From the NCBI GenBank assembly GCA_951799445.1, contig OX637289.1, forward strand, positions 2,644,501 through 2,708,500: a DNA stretch of 64,000 bases, read 5' to 3'. Positions 27,579-40,819 of the stretch are shown here, piece after piece (position 1 is the stretch's first letter; each line of letters opens with the position of its first letter). Made by a program: the position numbers and the translations under genes. The notes beneath the pieces are model-generated. The model saw only the letters and a program-made list of their open reading frames with translations. It was not told the origin of the DNA and made no database searches. The DNA is from Pseudisothecium myosuroides. Taxonomy: Eukaryota; Streptophyta; Bryopsida; Hypnales; Lembophyllaceae.

Positions 27579-28500
27579 CCCTGAAGGACCAAAGCCTTTT
27601 TTCTGCCAAAAAACACTCAAAACTGCCATATCTATAGCAAAAGTAAAAAAAATTGAAAATTGTTTTTTATCACATCTTACCGTAGGATCTTACACCTAAC
27701 TAGTATGAGAGTGTGTGGAAAAAATTTCAGAATTTTGACCGCATAGATTGCAAGATATCTGCGTTTAAAGTAAAAAAAACAAGTTTTTCAACACATTGCG
27801 GGACTAGATTTTTTGACTTTGAACATTTTTAACTTAAAATTTTTGCACTACAGAGTTTTGAGCTTTAAATCTTTATAGTGGAAATTGAGTTGAGAGTCTT
27901 AGGAAAAAAATAAATTCAAAAGAATTTAATTATCATTCTTAAAAAAATTGTTAAATAGAAGTAGGTACGAGATAGAAGGAAAATCTAAAATATTAATTTA
28001 TTTTAGATGGAATTAAAATGCACTAATCCCAATGGTGAGATTGTTCTAGCAAGTAAATCAGACCATGTAAAAAAAATTGAAAAATTTGGAAAATTGCATT
28101 CAGAAATGCATCCTACAAGTTATTTTTTTCAAACAGATGCTCTAATTGCCCGAAAAACAAGAATGTCCATAACTTTCTCATAACAAATCCAAATGAAATG
28201 AATCAAAGCTTTCTACAGAGAAAAGAATATAGTATATGAGAAAAAAATTATTAAAAAAAAAATTCAAATTTTTGTCCATTTGTTTTTGTTGCCCGGGCTG
28301 CCCCCGTCCCCTGTTTTGAGCTTATTTGGTCATAACTTTTGTTCCCGGGCACTAATTATCAAAAAAAATAAAATTCCCACAAAGCTTATCAGTTTTTCTA
28401 TCTCCAAAAAAAGTTTCAAAAAATCACGACAAAATCTCAGCCTGTAGGTACTTGCCCAAAAATGCATTTGTCCTCCGAAAGAACAACTGTGCTTTAGGGG
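27579..28500 (+). mobile_element. TTAA-family element flanked by TTAT on both sides (922 bp)
   Basis: Starts CCCTGAAGGACCAAAGCC-like and ends TGTGCTTTAGGGG. The flanks are TTAT at 27575-27578 and again TTAT at 28501-28504, in direct orientation. Close to 5378-6304 along its whole length. Confidence 0.88.
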
Positions 28501-28504
28501 TTAT

Positions 28505-31290
28505 ACAATCATATTTTATTGTGATTCCAAATAGAATTCAAATTGACTATAGATTCAATTAAAATTAGGAAATAAAAAGTTGCAAGAAGGGCTAATGCCA
28601 AGCAATATTTGACTCATTAAAAAATTCCATCTTGTAAAAAATCTCACCTATTATTGGTTCCACTATATTCTAAACGCATTACAACAAGCTTTAAATTCTA
28701 TTCAATAGAATTTTCCAAAATGGCATTGAACCAAGCACCTTGCCAAGCTTACACTAGGCATATCCAACACAAAAAGTAAATGAGCAATTAGGTGAAGGGC
28801 ATATGATAAATATATTTAAAACTTAAGGTAATTCATCCTAAAGTAACTTAGGATGGATGGATTCTACGGTTGGGCTAAATGAAAATATTTATTTTGAAAA
28901 GAATAACTCAACATTTTTGTTTGATAGAGATTTATAATTGCATAGTGACCTAAATTACATTTTTTAATATTTAAGTTTGCAATGAAGCAGGTCATTGCAA
29001 GAAAGTATTCTTGATTTTGTACCAAACAATGTATTACTATAGATGCTACAAGAGTATGAGCTTTTGGAATTTATAAAAATAAAATAAAACAATATAAATT
29101 ATTAGAATACAAAAATACTAATAAATTCTTCAAACTTCAACCCGAATTTTTTTTTGGCAAAAATGATTATATATCAAATAGATTATTTTCAAAAAATAAA
29201 AATAATTTATACATTTATTTGTAAGAATAATTTAAAAAAATAAATTAAAAAAATAAGATTTGCTGAAAATCCCCAAAACTCTCTAACTTGAAAAGACTTT
29301 CAATCAACTAATTTCATCTACTAAAAGAAATAAAACTCTTCGTCAATCTTTATGGTAACATAAATGAATTACATTTTAAATACAACTGTAAGACAAAAAA
29401 AAGTTTCATAATTTTTGAAAAAATAGTTTATTTTTATTTTTTTTATATAATCTTTGAACATGATTTCAAATACCAATTTTTAGCTTTATTTTTAATAATT
29501 TTGTAATAGTATGAAAGAATTCTAAAGTGACCAATGATAGATGCTTAATTTTACATTGGAGACTATTTATAATTGATAAATATAATGCAATGAGTGGAAT
29601 GTTCTCCATTTTTTAGTTACAATCATTTGAGGTATTTCTATATTGCAAAAGTTATGACCAGTAAATTGAACCTATTCAAGTCCAAGGAAAATTATTATTT
29701 TAAATTTAATATTTTTTTAAATGAATTTTAGAAAATAGTACAAAAATTACACATAAGTTTGAAATGGTGATATCCACCTTGATTATGAAGTTGTTTGAAA
29801 GACCTTTCATCTTACAAGGTCTCACAAAAAAATAATACTAGTCTTTCTTGCAATCATTCATCAACACCAAAACAATCATTTATGAATCATTTTAAATCTA
29901 AATAATGGATTGAATGATGAATTTTTTTATAAATTAATTAATGTTCAAAATTAATTTTTTCAAATGTTATTCATTTTTCTAAATTATGTGTGATTTTTAT
30001 ACTATAATCAAATGATTGCAAAAATTGTGTATCTCATTATAAGTCTCCCAAATCTACTAAGGATGATATTTTACCTACAATTCTTTTATTATTGAAACCT
30101 TCAATGCAAGTTGAAATTTATCATTGTGGTATATAAAAATATTCTAAACTTGGATATTTTTTTATATTTTTCAAGGAACTTTATTTTTATAATCAACTAA
30201 TGATCATGTGCATATTTGATTTATTTTGAGGGATTACTAGTAATAATTTAGATCCCATAATCAAATTTGGAATTGAAATTAGAACTTCATGTCATGGACT
30301 AGGATTAAATGTTATGGCAAATAACTTTCTAGAAAAAGTAAAATCTTTATCTTGTGCATATATTGATGTACATAAATTGTGCTCTCTTTGTATAAGCACA
30401 TAGTTCATAGATTTTGTTTCTTGAGATGAAATTAGTTGATTAAAAACTCTTTTAAGATGAAAATATGTGGAGCAATAATTAATTGTTAATTTTTAAATGA
30501 AAAATCAATTTGTCAATTTTTTTGAAAATTGTTATCAACATGTTTTGGATATAAATTTTGGAGAATTTTTCAATGTGTGATTTTTTGCAAATACACTATT
30601 TTAATGTTCTATAAATTTTTTATATTTCATTCTTTTAGAGAATTTTTCAAAATCACTTTGTGTATGCTTTGTTTTAGCCTTTTTTTGTATAAAATTGATG
30701 TTTGCATAATACAAATATAATCTATGCTAAAAAATTTAAATTTTGTGAATTTGTTGTATTTAATATAAAGCATGCTCATTTTTTTTCCAAAACTCATAGT
30801 ATTTCAATTCCTTCAAATATTATCAAAAATTGAATGCAAATTATTAAAGACATGTAATTTCATATTTGAAAATAAAAATAAAATAAATTTCATTTATACA
30901 TAGGACTTATTTGGTATGATGAATGAATCTAAATGTAATTAAATTGTCCCTAATATAAAAGTACAATTGGTTAATTTTTAATAGATTTTTTTCTTTTTTT
31001 TCTTAGCATATTTTCTAAAATTTGTACAATATAATTGGATTATCAAATCTCAATAGAAGAAATTTTAGGCCTCTAAAGGGCTGCTAAAGAATGACTAACC
31101 AAGCTATTAAAAAGTAGTTAGGGAAGCTTAAGAAGGGTCCAAAGTAAGTAGTCAGTTGGTTTGACTTTTGCAAAAATAGTCGGGCTATGACTATTTTCGC
31201 AACTATAAAATGTATTGACAATTTTTTTGTTTTTGTTTTTTGAAACACATGGACCATTGTATCTGTAGTTTTTAACGATGCAACCAATGT
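28505..31290. other. Very AT-rich intergenic DNA, no feature recognised
   Basis: Read on both strands; only short open frames without motifs. No terminal repeat or palindrome was found by eye. Confidence 0.35.
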
Positions 31291-31324
31291 TTAATTGACA
31301 ATTGTTTCAATTAAATCAAATTAA

Positions 31325-32930
31325 ACCAAATTGGCTTAATTGGCTTTAATTTGACTTAATTGAAACAAATTAAGTTTCAAATAAGCCAAATTAAGTGGCT
31401 ATTGAAGCTAGTAGCTATAGGCAACTTCTTTCAATAATCAATTGCTTCATTTGTGAGTTAAAAATGGAAAGAAGAGCTCTTTATGCAAGTAGGGTAGTGG
31501 TAGGATTAACAACTCAATCATGTGGAATATATATCTTCACTCATTTGAAAATGTATGAATTATCCTCATATTATCCCATAACCTTTGTGGATTCATGGTG
31601 GTCAATCCATTTCTCTATAAAACCAATTTCTTCACCCTATATACTTACCAAATGTCTATAAAGTGAGTCTTTTACATTGCCATCAAAAAAAATTGGTGGT
31701 TGATGGTCATTGGACTATATGTGGGGTGTGGACATTTGTTTTCTTTTGCACAATATGGTTACAATGCAAAGTGTTAAAAAATTAGGGTCAAGGTGCATTA
31801 GAGTATCTTAACTCTGATTTTTTAACACTTTAAACTTGGTTTTTGAACAACTACCACACATTCAACATCGCAACTTAACTCCTAAAATTTCATGACTATG
31901 TTTTCACCAAAAACACTCAAAAATTGCCATTTTTAGTACAATTACCAAATTTTTGAAAAAAGAACTTTTTTGACACATGTAACCGTAGGATCTTATAGTA
32001 AACTAGTTTTAGAAGATGTGGAAAAAATTTCAAAGATTTCCACCATGTGGATTGGAAGATATTAGCATTTGAATTAGCAAAAATCCTTTTTTTGTCCCTG
32101 AAAAAAGCAGGTCAATTGCACTTCACAAGCTCACTCTTCTATGAAAAAATGTCCAAAATGGTGGTGCTCCTTTGAATTATTTTTCCTTAACAAGTTGGCT
32201 GCATGCTGAAATTTTTTCAAATCATTTGGAATTGTACAACAATCATATACAAAAAAAATAGTAAGTAGAAAGAAGTAGAGAGTGATCCAAAATACTAAAT
32301 TGTTAAGAATTTAATTATGGAATTGAAAAATGTCAATCCCAATGGTTGTAATGTTGTAATAAACAACCTGCATCCTATGATTTTTTTTTCCAAAAAATAT
32401 TAAAAATTGAGTTAAATAAACAACTTCAAAGTTTGTTTCAGAGTAGAGAATCCATAACTGCTTGTAAACTAAAAACCCTCATAACTTTTGACTCATTGGT
32501 TGAAATGGAGTGATTCAAAGCTTTCCACGTACAGATATATAACTCTAAAAAATCAATTTCAAATTTTAATTTGTGAAAAAAGTGATTTTTGTTTATTTGC
32601 CCGGACTGCCTAGTTACAAAAAAAAAATAACATATTTGGCCATAACTTTTGATTCGTATTTCCAAATGTCATGAAATTTAGTGCATATGAAAGATATTCA
32701 TTACGTCCATCTTCTATTAAAATTTTAGCTTAAAATATGAAAATCTTTAGTCACATGTACCTGCCCAAAATTTCTATACAACCGAAAATCGCATGCCGGT
32801 CCCTCAGGGGTTAAGGTGAGCGGGTGTAAGGGAAAGAACAATTTTTAAACAAAAAAACTAATTTGTGGGGTCCTTTGAGGGCTATGGAGTAGTCTTCCAG
32901 AGGCCGTGGTTTTTTTTCTAATGTCATTTT
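31325..32930 (+). repeat. Large host repeat, copy II, split by a TTAA element
   Basis: Collinear with copy I (1325-2590). The match resumes directly after the TTAA element: ACATCGCAAC before it, GGTGAGCGGG after it, against ACATTGCGATTGAAGGTGAA in copy I. Confidence 0.6.
31879..32810 (+). mobile_element. TTAA element, main lineage, full length (932 bp), with empty-site evidence
   Basis: Starts CTCCTAAAATTTCATG and ends GGTCCCTCAGGGG, with TTAA on both sides (31875-31878, 32811-32814). Copy I of the host repeat shows the unoccupied site, with TGAA (2263-2266) in place of TTAA. Confidence 0.88.
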
Positions 32931-34203
32931 GCAGTTCTAAGGGTATAGTCAAATTTTTATTCTTAAAAAATTGACATTTCTAATTTTAAAAAGATTCTAC
33001 TTAGACATGACTTAATAAATAAGTAATGAAAAAATGTCAAATTTTTTTCTGTAATTAGAGGTTTGAATTTTAAATTTTAAATTTCATCTAAACTAGAACT
33101 TGTCAAAAATCACTATATAATATTTAATTTATTATCAATTTTTAAAAAAAATCTAAATTTTGAATTAAAAAATTATTAATAAATATTGATTTGAGACTTA
33201 GAGTTAGCATTACTTAATATAATTATTATAGTAGATCCAACTATATTATGAGTATAATTTAAAGGTCATAGATTGCAACAAACTCTTCTATAAATATGAA
33301 AGCCATTATTAATTTATTTAGACTTCTAAATTGCACTTTCTTTTACAATTTTATATTTTTATAAATTTAAAGAAATCAAACAAAACCTTTACAAGTCTAT
33401 TTTGTTGAGTTGGGATATTCTACAATTTTAGTATCTTTTCACCTTTTACACTTGAAAATCCTTGAAGGAGATTCTATAGACCTATGAGGTCAAGTTTCAT
33501 TACATTTTTACATTAAAGTACATCTTTCAAAAAAATTGATATTCTTCTCATGTAATAAACTAGTAATATATATCTAATATTTAACTTCATTTTTTCATAA
33601 TTAAACACATTTAAATAAAATTGATATGATTTTCAAAAATAATTTTTTTGTCAAATTATAGTAATTAAAAAAATTCTTTTAAATAGTACAAAAACTTTTA
33701 GCAAAATTGGAGATGATAGTAATAAACATCTTGTTGTAATTGGTGTACTTGTTAAGCTCACACAAAGAAAAATGCAATAGAAAAGTTCAATAGTGGTGTA
33801 TTTTAAGCTTTCAAGATGCTACCTTCTACATTTTACAAAAATTATAGTTTTAACAATTTTGGAAAAAATAAAGAAAATAAAAAATAGACTATTGGAATTA
33901 CATTTTTTAGTGGTCTTCCAAGACATTTAAAATCAAGGACTATATGAAATTCAAGTTTGGTCCAAAACTATGTCCCTCGAGCAAACTTGTTCTTTAAGGA
34001 TCAATTTTGTACTTGCCCTAATTTTTAGAGCACTTTATAGATTGGGTCGCAATTCTTGGCCACAAAATAGTGCCAATTTTACAAAATTGATGTTGCATAC
34101 AATGATTTCAACATCAATTTTGTTTAAGTGGATAATTCCAATGCCAAAAATTGCAACTTATATGTGCATAAAGGTTTTTAATTTTAGCATAGTTGTGAAT
34201 TTT
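32931..34203. other. AT-rich intergenic DNA, no feature recognised
   Basis: Only motif-less short frames. The 117-codon frame at 33970-34323 runs into the MITE at 34204 and is not a gene. Confidence 0.35.
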
Positions 34204-34395
34204 TGGACAATTTCATTAAAATGGCGGTATGCCAAGTGCCACTTTGACGGAGTGCCATTTTCACCATCTAGGATAGGTATAGATTTTAGAACAGATGTTC
34301 TGAACCATCTAGGACAAGTATAGATTTAGAACGACCATTCTGAACTGTTTTCATGCCATTTTAAAATAATATTGCCATTTTAATGAAATTGCCCA
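34204..34395. mobile_element. Palindrome-ended MITE (192 bp), family with ATTAAAATGG ends
   Basis: Starts TGGACAATTTCATTAAAATG and ends CATTTTAATGAAATTGCCCA. It holds an internal duplicate CATCTAGGA...GTATAGATTT...GAAC. Related copies at 45394-45672 and 53181-53338. Target duplication not resolved. Confidence 0.7.
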
Positions 34396-34943
34396 TATTT
34401 GCGGATTTATAGAAACGTGCCAAAGTGTTGGAATACCACCAATATTACAAAATTGACTTTTATCAGAAAATCAAGGGGCAAATCTCTAATTTCTGACCCT
34501 GACTACTAACTCCTGCGGGCAATGTAGTTTCTCCAAAGGATGGTGTTGTGAGTGAACTCAATAAATAAAATAAAATAAATTCACAATTAAAACATTGCAG
34601 AATCAACAGTATGCCGTGATTCTCACGGTTCACAGATTTTCCTTCAACATGGAAATGATTCATTTCGTCTACTGTCTACTACAAATGAAATCGATCTCAA
34701 CATTTCTACTGCAAGCAACGAGGTTCCATTGATATGCCTTGGGTAGCCTTCTCTAAATAAATCTAGTTAAACAACTGAATAATCATTCTGACCGTAGAAA
34801 ATCCGAATTAATCCGGCCGCCTGACTCCCTGAAAGTCCTTGAAATTCTCAAACCACTACTGGAAAATTGGCCCTGACCAAAACTGATCCACAGAAGACGT
34901 ACTGCTTGAATTGAACTCATTGCCGGTGGACCAAAATAATTTG

Positions 34944-36805
34944 TCATGTCCAGGATAACACAGGCACGCTCTGATCCACCGTTGGTGTGTAAGCCTGCAA
35001 AATGTTACCACATGCAGAGCAGTCTCTTAGGTTCAGACTAGAGATTGAACTCTTTAAATGAATAGATTTGCCTCAGATAGTTGCCAAAGTTCACATTCGA
35101 ATACTACAGTACTAGTCTATTAGACATTAGCATTCATTTGGACAGTCGTCGACCATGCTGTGTCTAGTTTGTAAAGCCCCAACTTAATAATTCTCCTCTG
35201 AATAATAAGAGGTCTGAGAAGAATTCAGCACCAATTGCTTCGATCAGTTAGTAAGAGATATGCATGTTTACCATGAACTTGTCCAGAAGCTCAGCTGCAG
35301 TCGGAGCACTCAGGACAATGTCGTGGCTCGCTAAGTTGAGGAAACCCTCTTCTAGAGCTTTGTCAAACCAGGAGAGCATGGGATCATAGAAGCCGTTCAC
35401 GTTAAGCAATCCAACCTGCATGTTTAAAACCACATCAATTTCCTAAAATAAAGAGACCATTGCAAATCACTTCTCTTGTAGTTTTAAGAGGCCAGTGAAC
35501 ATCGATCACTCCTCTCGTAATAATATGAGGCCAAGCAGTTCGGGCACGGTAATTCGAATTCCCACACTCCCCACACATGGGTCGACAGTGGAAATTACAG
35601 TCTCCTGTTGAGTCAAGTAAGTGCAGAAGCTTTGACATCTTGGATCCACATTGCATATAGGTTAATTCAGATCACGTCAACACGGCATAGATCAACTCAC
35701 TGGCTTCTTGTGGATGCCGAGTTGCGCCCAGGTGATCATTTCAAGTACTTCTTCGAGTGTGCCAAAGCCACCTGCACATGACCGTTATCGACCTGGGCTG
35801 TGAGTACTGTGCATAGTACATGTGAGATTAGAAACTTGACGGTGTAAGATGGTTGACACGCAGGAGGAGCATCCATCTAGCAGAACATTTTAGTCGACCT
35901 CCTTGGCATAATTGCACGTCTCGCCTCGGAACTCCCATCCAAACTGCAAAGTAATTAAGGCCCGCTAATTTAAATTTAAAACGATATGGAATTATCAGTG
36001 TAACTATTTATGTATGCACCTGGGAGGGCAATGAAGGCATCAGCACGGCGAGCCATCTCTGCCTTGCGTTGATGCATGTCATCCACGGCAACCAGGTCCC
36101 CTACAGTGTTTCCGCAGACTTCTTTCGGCATCAAAGCTCTCGGAATCACCCTACACATCATCCAATCCAGAATCATCAACGATCGGAATCAATCATCGTC
36201 GAAAAGTATTTAGTTTTACAGCAAAAAAGTATTTCTAACTTTGTAATATTATATGAATTCATGTGCAAAGTATGGTCTCTGAAGTTTAATTGGAACCCGG
36301 TTAGTAGAGAGCACTCATTGATCCCAGCCCAAAGAAATTGAAATTGCATGATGGCAGGCGCAACAAATCGTAGCTTACCCAACAACATGCCCACCAGCGT
36401 TCTGCACAGCCGTGGCCACCTTGCCCATGAGCCCAATGCTCCCTCCTCCATACACAAGGTCGATACCCCGCTTCACCTGTCCACAAAAAAAAAAATGTTT
36501 GAAGACAATTATATTAAAAGCAAGGCCGAGACAATTTAATATTAATAAAGAACTCATACTAGCTGCTAAATCAAAGCAAGATTCCTGGAGTCAACCGATT
36601 CTACTCCTAGCGAACTAGCTTGCTTTTTCAGGCCAAAAAAAGTGACAGCACGATCAAGACGGTGAGATCGTACCAACTCGGTGCCAAGCTCTACGGCAAC
36701 GTCGGTGTAGATGACTTTCTTTCCGCAACTACTTCCACAGAAAACGCAGATTCGTTTGAACCCACGAATCACCGGATCCACAGTCTTCTCCGCCTCAAGG
36801 TCCAT
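34944..36805 (-). CDS. LOG: Cytokinin riboside 5'-monophosphate phosphoribohydrolase, LONELY GUY family (6 exons, 208 aa)
   Basis: Converts cytokinin nucleotides directly to active free bases plus ribose 5-phosphate; LOG proteins act in the cytosol and nucleus. Exons by hand: 36805-36674, 36476-36379, 36150-36020, 35771-35701, 35415-35272, 34994-34944, all GT-AG with phase kept. The product opens with [15 protein letters not shown] (16-30), then GGGSIGLMG (54-62) and [19 protein letters not shown] with catalytic R105 and K106. The family signature PGGFGTLEE is at 120-128, followed by [19 protein letters not shown]. The last exon encodes only 16 residues ([16 protein letters not shown]), giving a C-terminus slightly shorter than the usual LOG tail. 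Total length is near the family norm (about 210-220 aa). It lies on the same strand as an IPT-like pseudogene 17 kb away. All active-site motifs are intact, so it is probably functional. Confidence 0.95.
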
Positions 36806-37320
36806 AACGACGAATCACCAAAAGGCCGGCCGGTACTTTAAACAAGAGGATCTATATGATCCTCGAGTGTCGTAAAGAAGTTAGGAGAAAACTGTTACAA
36901 AGTTTTGAAGTTCGGCGAATGACAGACAGGTCTTTACTTCGGAGAATTGTAAGCGATCGAGATTGCAAAAGAGTTGGGAGATATATCGGAGGGTCTTGAG
37001 AGGGTTGAATTGAGAGAGAAGATGTCTGGGCGGAGAGGAAGAGAGAAATGCGTACGTTAGAGCTTGAATTGTGTTTCGTGGACCTCGAGCAATGAGGAGA
37101 AGAGCGGACCTTTCAATGCGTAACAACGACAGTTTGCTGCTTTTACACGGTGGATTAGGGTTTTGCCCAGGGGCAATCTGCGAGGCAGCAATTAGTAAGT
37201 TTATGCATGCAACTAGTAGCTGTGATGGATTTGAAAATAATTCGAATTTCATGGGAGAAATTTCGCAGTCAGTCAACAAGATTAATTCTAAATTTGTAAC
37301 GAACCTGAGTGATTAGATTG
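36806..37320 (-). other. LOG 5' flank (5' UTR and promoter region)
   Basis: This stretch upstream of the LOG start has gene-like base composition. An open frame of 132 codons on the minus strand (36881-37279) resembles no protein I recognise and is more likely chance in the 5' UTR or promoter. No clear TATA box was identified. Confidence 0.35.
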
Positions 37321-38887
37321 ACATCCATGAGTTCAAGACTTCAAGTGTGTGTGACTTTGTGCTGAGTTGGCAAATCAAGTATGGGTTCAATCTACACTAA
37401 TATAATTGCACTAGCTAAGTTATTAGGCAATCCATCGAGATGAGCTCTGGGCTGATAGACTGAGCTTTCTCACCGTCGTTTCATAATCCTGAAAAATATC
37501 TATTTCCAGTCTGTCCTTTCATCTTCACTACAGCGACTGAGAAGGGGTCGTAGTGGACAAGAAACAATTGTTGTAGGAATATATTCGCTGGACAATACTT
37601 ACAGACAGAGTAACCGTGGTCATGGTTATATCCGGTATTCCGGTAAAATGCTGTGTTTCAATGCTACGTACAGAGTAAGAAGGCACGTCGGTCTTTCCTT
37701 TCCTAAACCTAAACAACCTAAACTAGTCTTTTCTGGCCTTTCCTAAACTAGTTGAGTAAACAATATTACATTAACACAAACTTAATAACATAAATTGATG
37801 AGTTTTCAAAATTACAGATTGAATCAAATTTAAAATTTTATTATTCATCAATATTTAGAAATTTCAATGCAAAACCTGCTACTTTAAAATTTGGTAATTA
37901 ATCAATAATGATTTTATAAATGATTTATAAATTTAGATAATTTAAAGTCAAAAAAAAATTTGGATTAAATTTTTTTTAATTTTCAAATTTGATCTTGTTA
38001 GCATAAAGAGCAATAGAACCCTCATGTTGCAATACACTCAGCCTTCTATCAATGCAAAATATTGGTTGTCCCTATGTTTATTAATGTGGTACTTATGCAA
38101 ATATTGAAGAAAACTTTAATTTGGCCTTTAATCTATGTATAAAATGAGAGTCAATTCTTAAAGTGTAGTTTAATTTTATTGGATGGAAAGCACCTATATT
38201 TAACACACTCATTCAAAAGCTAGAATTATTGGATTTTATTTAGAACTAATTTAAAATTCAAATTTTGGTTCTTGCCTTCAAAAGTTAAACAATATCTTTA
38301 TACAAACCTAAGACTATCTTGAATATTAGAAAGTCCTAAATATGAACATTTATAAATGATATTTAAATATCTAGATTTACCAAAATGGTCAAATGTTCCA
38401 ATAATTACTAACCAATGTTTGTACAAAACAATATACTACTTTCATTATTAGAATGTTACAAGCATTAGAAATCAATTAAATTATAATTAAAATTAAAATA
38501 CACTACTTGCATACATTATTTACAACAAATGTTATGATTATAGTTAAAATTTGCCAAATTGATTGCATAAATTTGCCAAATTAACATTTATTACAAATTT
38601 TGTATGTGTTTCCAAAAATTGAAGCATAAAAAAAATCTTCAAAATTTATGTGCAAAAATAGATCTTATTAGAAGATTAAAAATGAATATCTTAGTCTTTT
38701 TTTAGAAATTAATAAAGAGATTGTAAAAATATAATGAAAATTTAACATTCTACTAATTTAGAAGGGTTTTTATCAACTAATTGCAATCCAAGTGAAAAAC
38801 ATTTATGATTCCTATGTAGATCTTAATGGAGTATACTGTGAGTATGGGTGCACAACGGAGATTTTGTAAACCTCTTTAATAGTCCAT
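37321..38887. other. Intergenic DNA upstream of LOG, no gene recognised
   Basis: AT-rich with no readable motif or clear repeat boundary. Confidence 0.35.
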
Positions 38888-38891
38888 TTAA

Positions 38892-39554
38892 CTTCTAAAT
38901 GCCCAAGGCACTATATTTTGGTATTGAATAAACTTCAAAGTTATGTAAAACCTTATTAAAATATAAATTTTGGCAATTTTTTAGTTGAATATCCTTTAAA
39001 GTCTATTTTAAGCATCAAAAATCTGATTTTAAAAAGAATTGATCATATTTTTTCTATTGAAGATTTTTTGCAGAGGTGCCTATTGCAAATCTTGAGTTTT
39101 TAGTATTAGACACTCATGGAGATGAGCCTCAAACTTAATACATTAAATCTGGAGGAGAAAATCACATTGAAAATTTATTTTAAAAAATTGTAGAGTACTC
39201 AGATTTTGAAAAGTCGTAAATTAATTATGGTTATGCATGTTATATCCTTTAGCCTCACATTTTTTCATGACATAAATTTTAGATTTTATATGTAAAATGT
39301 GAAATAAAAGACTTTAAATTACTTTCATCATCGTAACACCCTCTTAATCAAACATTATAATTGTTCAATCCAAAAATGATACTGTTGTAATTTCTTTTCC
39401 AATGTGAATATGCATATGATCTATGGTTTGTCAGTTTGAATTTATATTGTATCAATTTCTAAAAAGTTGATCAAAATAATGGCAAAGCTTAGGCTTTTTG
39501 TTTACTTCTTAACAAACTCCAAAAAGCCAAAAAAAGGCCTTAGATATTTAGAGG
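38892..39554 (+). mobile_element. TTAA element, about 650 bp lineage (663 bp)
   Basis: Starts CTTCTAAATGCCCAAGGC and ends GATATTTAGAGG, with TTAA on both sides (38888-38891, 39555-39558). Same lineage as 41943-42589 and the window-start copy. Confidence 0.8.
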
Positions 39555-39649
39555 TTAATCAATAGAAACAAGCTCAAGTCTAGATTTTTAGCTCAAAATT
39601 TGTTTTTTGGTGTTGGAATAGTTCTAAAAAACATTAAAATGGTATAAAT

Positions 39650-40658
39650 GGGTGATTGCAAGAAGCACTTAATGCGATATGTCACACCTTAGTATTTTTG
39701 TTTTGTTTTGGCCATTATTTCTGTATTTTAGCTCCAAATGACTCGAAATTTACATGGAAGCTATTCATAACTATTATATACTATACTTGATTTTTGAAGA
39801 TTTTTCAAAAACAATTTACTATTTTTAAACAACCCCAAAAATTTCTCACAATGGCTGATTTAGGGGTTTTTAGCGCCATTTAAGCGCAAAAAAAACGAAT
39901 TTTGAGCTGAAATTTGGAGAGGATGGTTTCTTAGTAGACTAATAGCTACTGTCCAAAGGAATTTTAAAAATACTTATTTTTATGTGGTGTAGAGGTCCAC
40001 AAAGAGAGCTTCTTTCTACATTTTTTTTCAAAGATATAAAACAATATTTTGGTGATTTCTTTGGTCAAATCTCATCACCAAAAAGTCTTCACCGGACTTT
40101 TGGACATAGAATTCACATAGAATTCCGGTGAAGAAAATACCACTTCTAACATTTTAATTTGTAAAAAATAGGATTTTTTTTTTAAAAATATATAAAAATT
40201 GAATATTTGAGAAGACTTTTTGGTAATGAGATTTGACCAAAAAAATCACCAAAATATTGTTTTATATCTTTGAAAAAAAATGTAGAAAGAAGCTCTCTTT
40301 GTGGACCTCTACACCACATAAAAATAAGTATTTTTAAAATTCCTTTGGACAGTAGCTATTAGTCTACTAAAAGACCATCCTTTCCAAATTTCAGCTCAAA
40401 ATTCGTTTTTTTGCGCTTAAATGGTGCTAAAACCCCCTAAATCAGCCATTGTGAGAAATTTTCGGGGTTGTTTAAAAATAGTAAATTATTTTTGAAAAAT
40501 CCTCAAAAATCAGGTATAGTATATAATAGTTATAAGTAGCTTCCTATAAATTTTGAGTCATTTGGACCTAAAACACAAAAGTTATGGCCAAAACAAAAAT
40601 CAAAAACTAAGGTGTGACGGAACGCAACAAATAGTACAGGTGTTTCTTGCATTCACCC
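39650..40658. mobile_element. 1009 bp foldback element with arms of about 450 bp
   Basis: Starts GGGTGATTGCAAGAAGCAC and ends GGTGTTTCTTGCATTCACCC. The arms are nearly perfect complements up to a centre at about 40085-40210, where CTTCACCGG...CCGGTGAAG forms a second small palindrome. AAAT lies on both sides (39646-39649, 40659-40662), a possible 4 bp duplication. Degenerate arm copies lie at 5275-6638, 40820-41190 and 63120-63530. Confidence 0.82.
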
Positions 40659-40819
40659 AAATTGACATCCAAATGATCCAATTGTGGACCCTAAACATAA
40701 TATTTTTGAAAAATATGCATGAAAAAATATACAATGTACAAACAATCTTGTTTATCTTTGGTATGAATTTCAAAACCTTTGAAAGTATACTATTTTTTGT
40801 CACACATCTCTAGCTGATT

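Noticed and set aside
34204..34323. End of a 117-codon plus-strand frame as coding
   Set aside because: It runs into a palindromic MITE, and its composition before that is repeat-like.
36881..37279. 132-codon minus-strand frame as a separate gene
   Set aside because: It lies in the LOG 5' flank, resembles no known protein and has no splice or promoter support.
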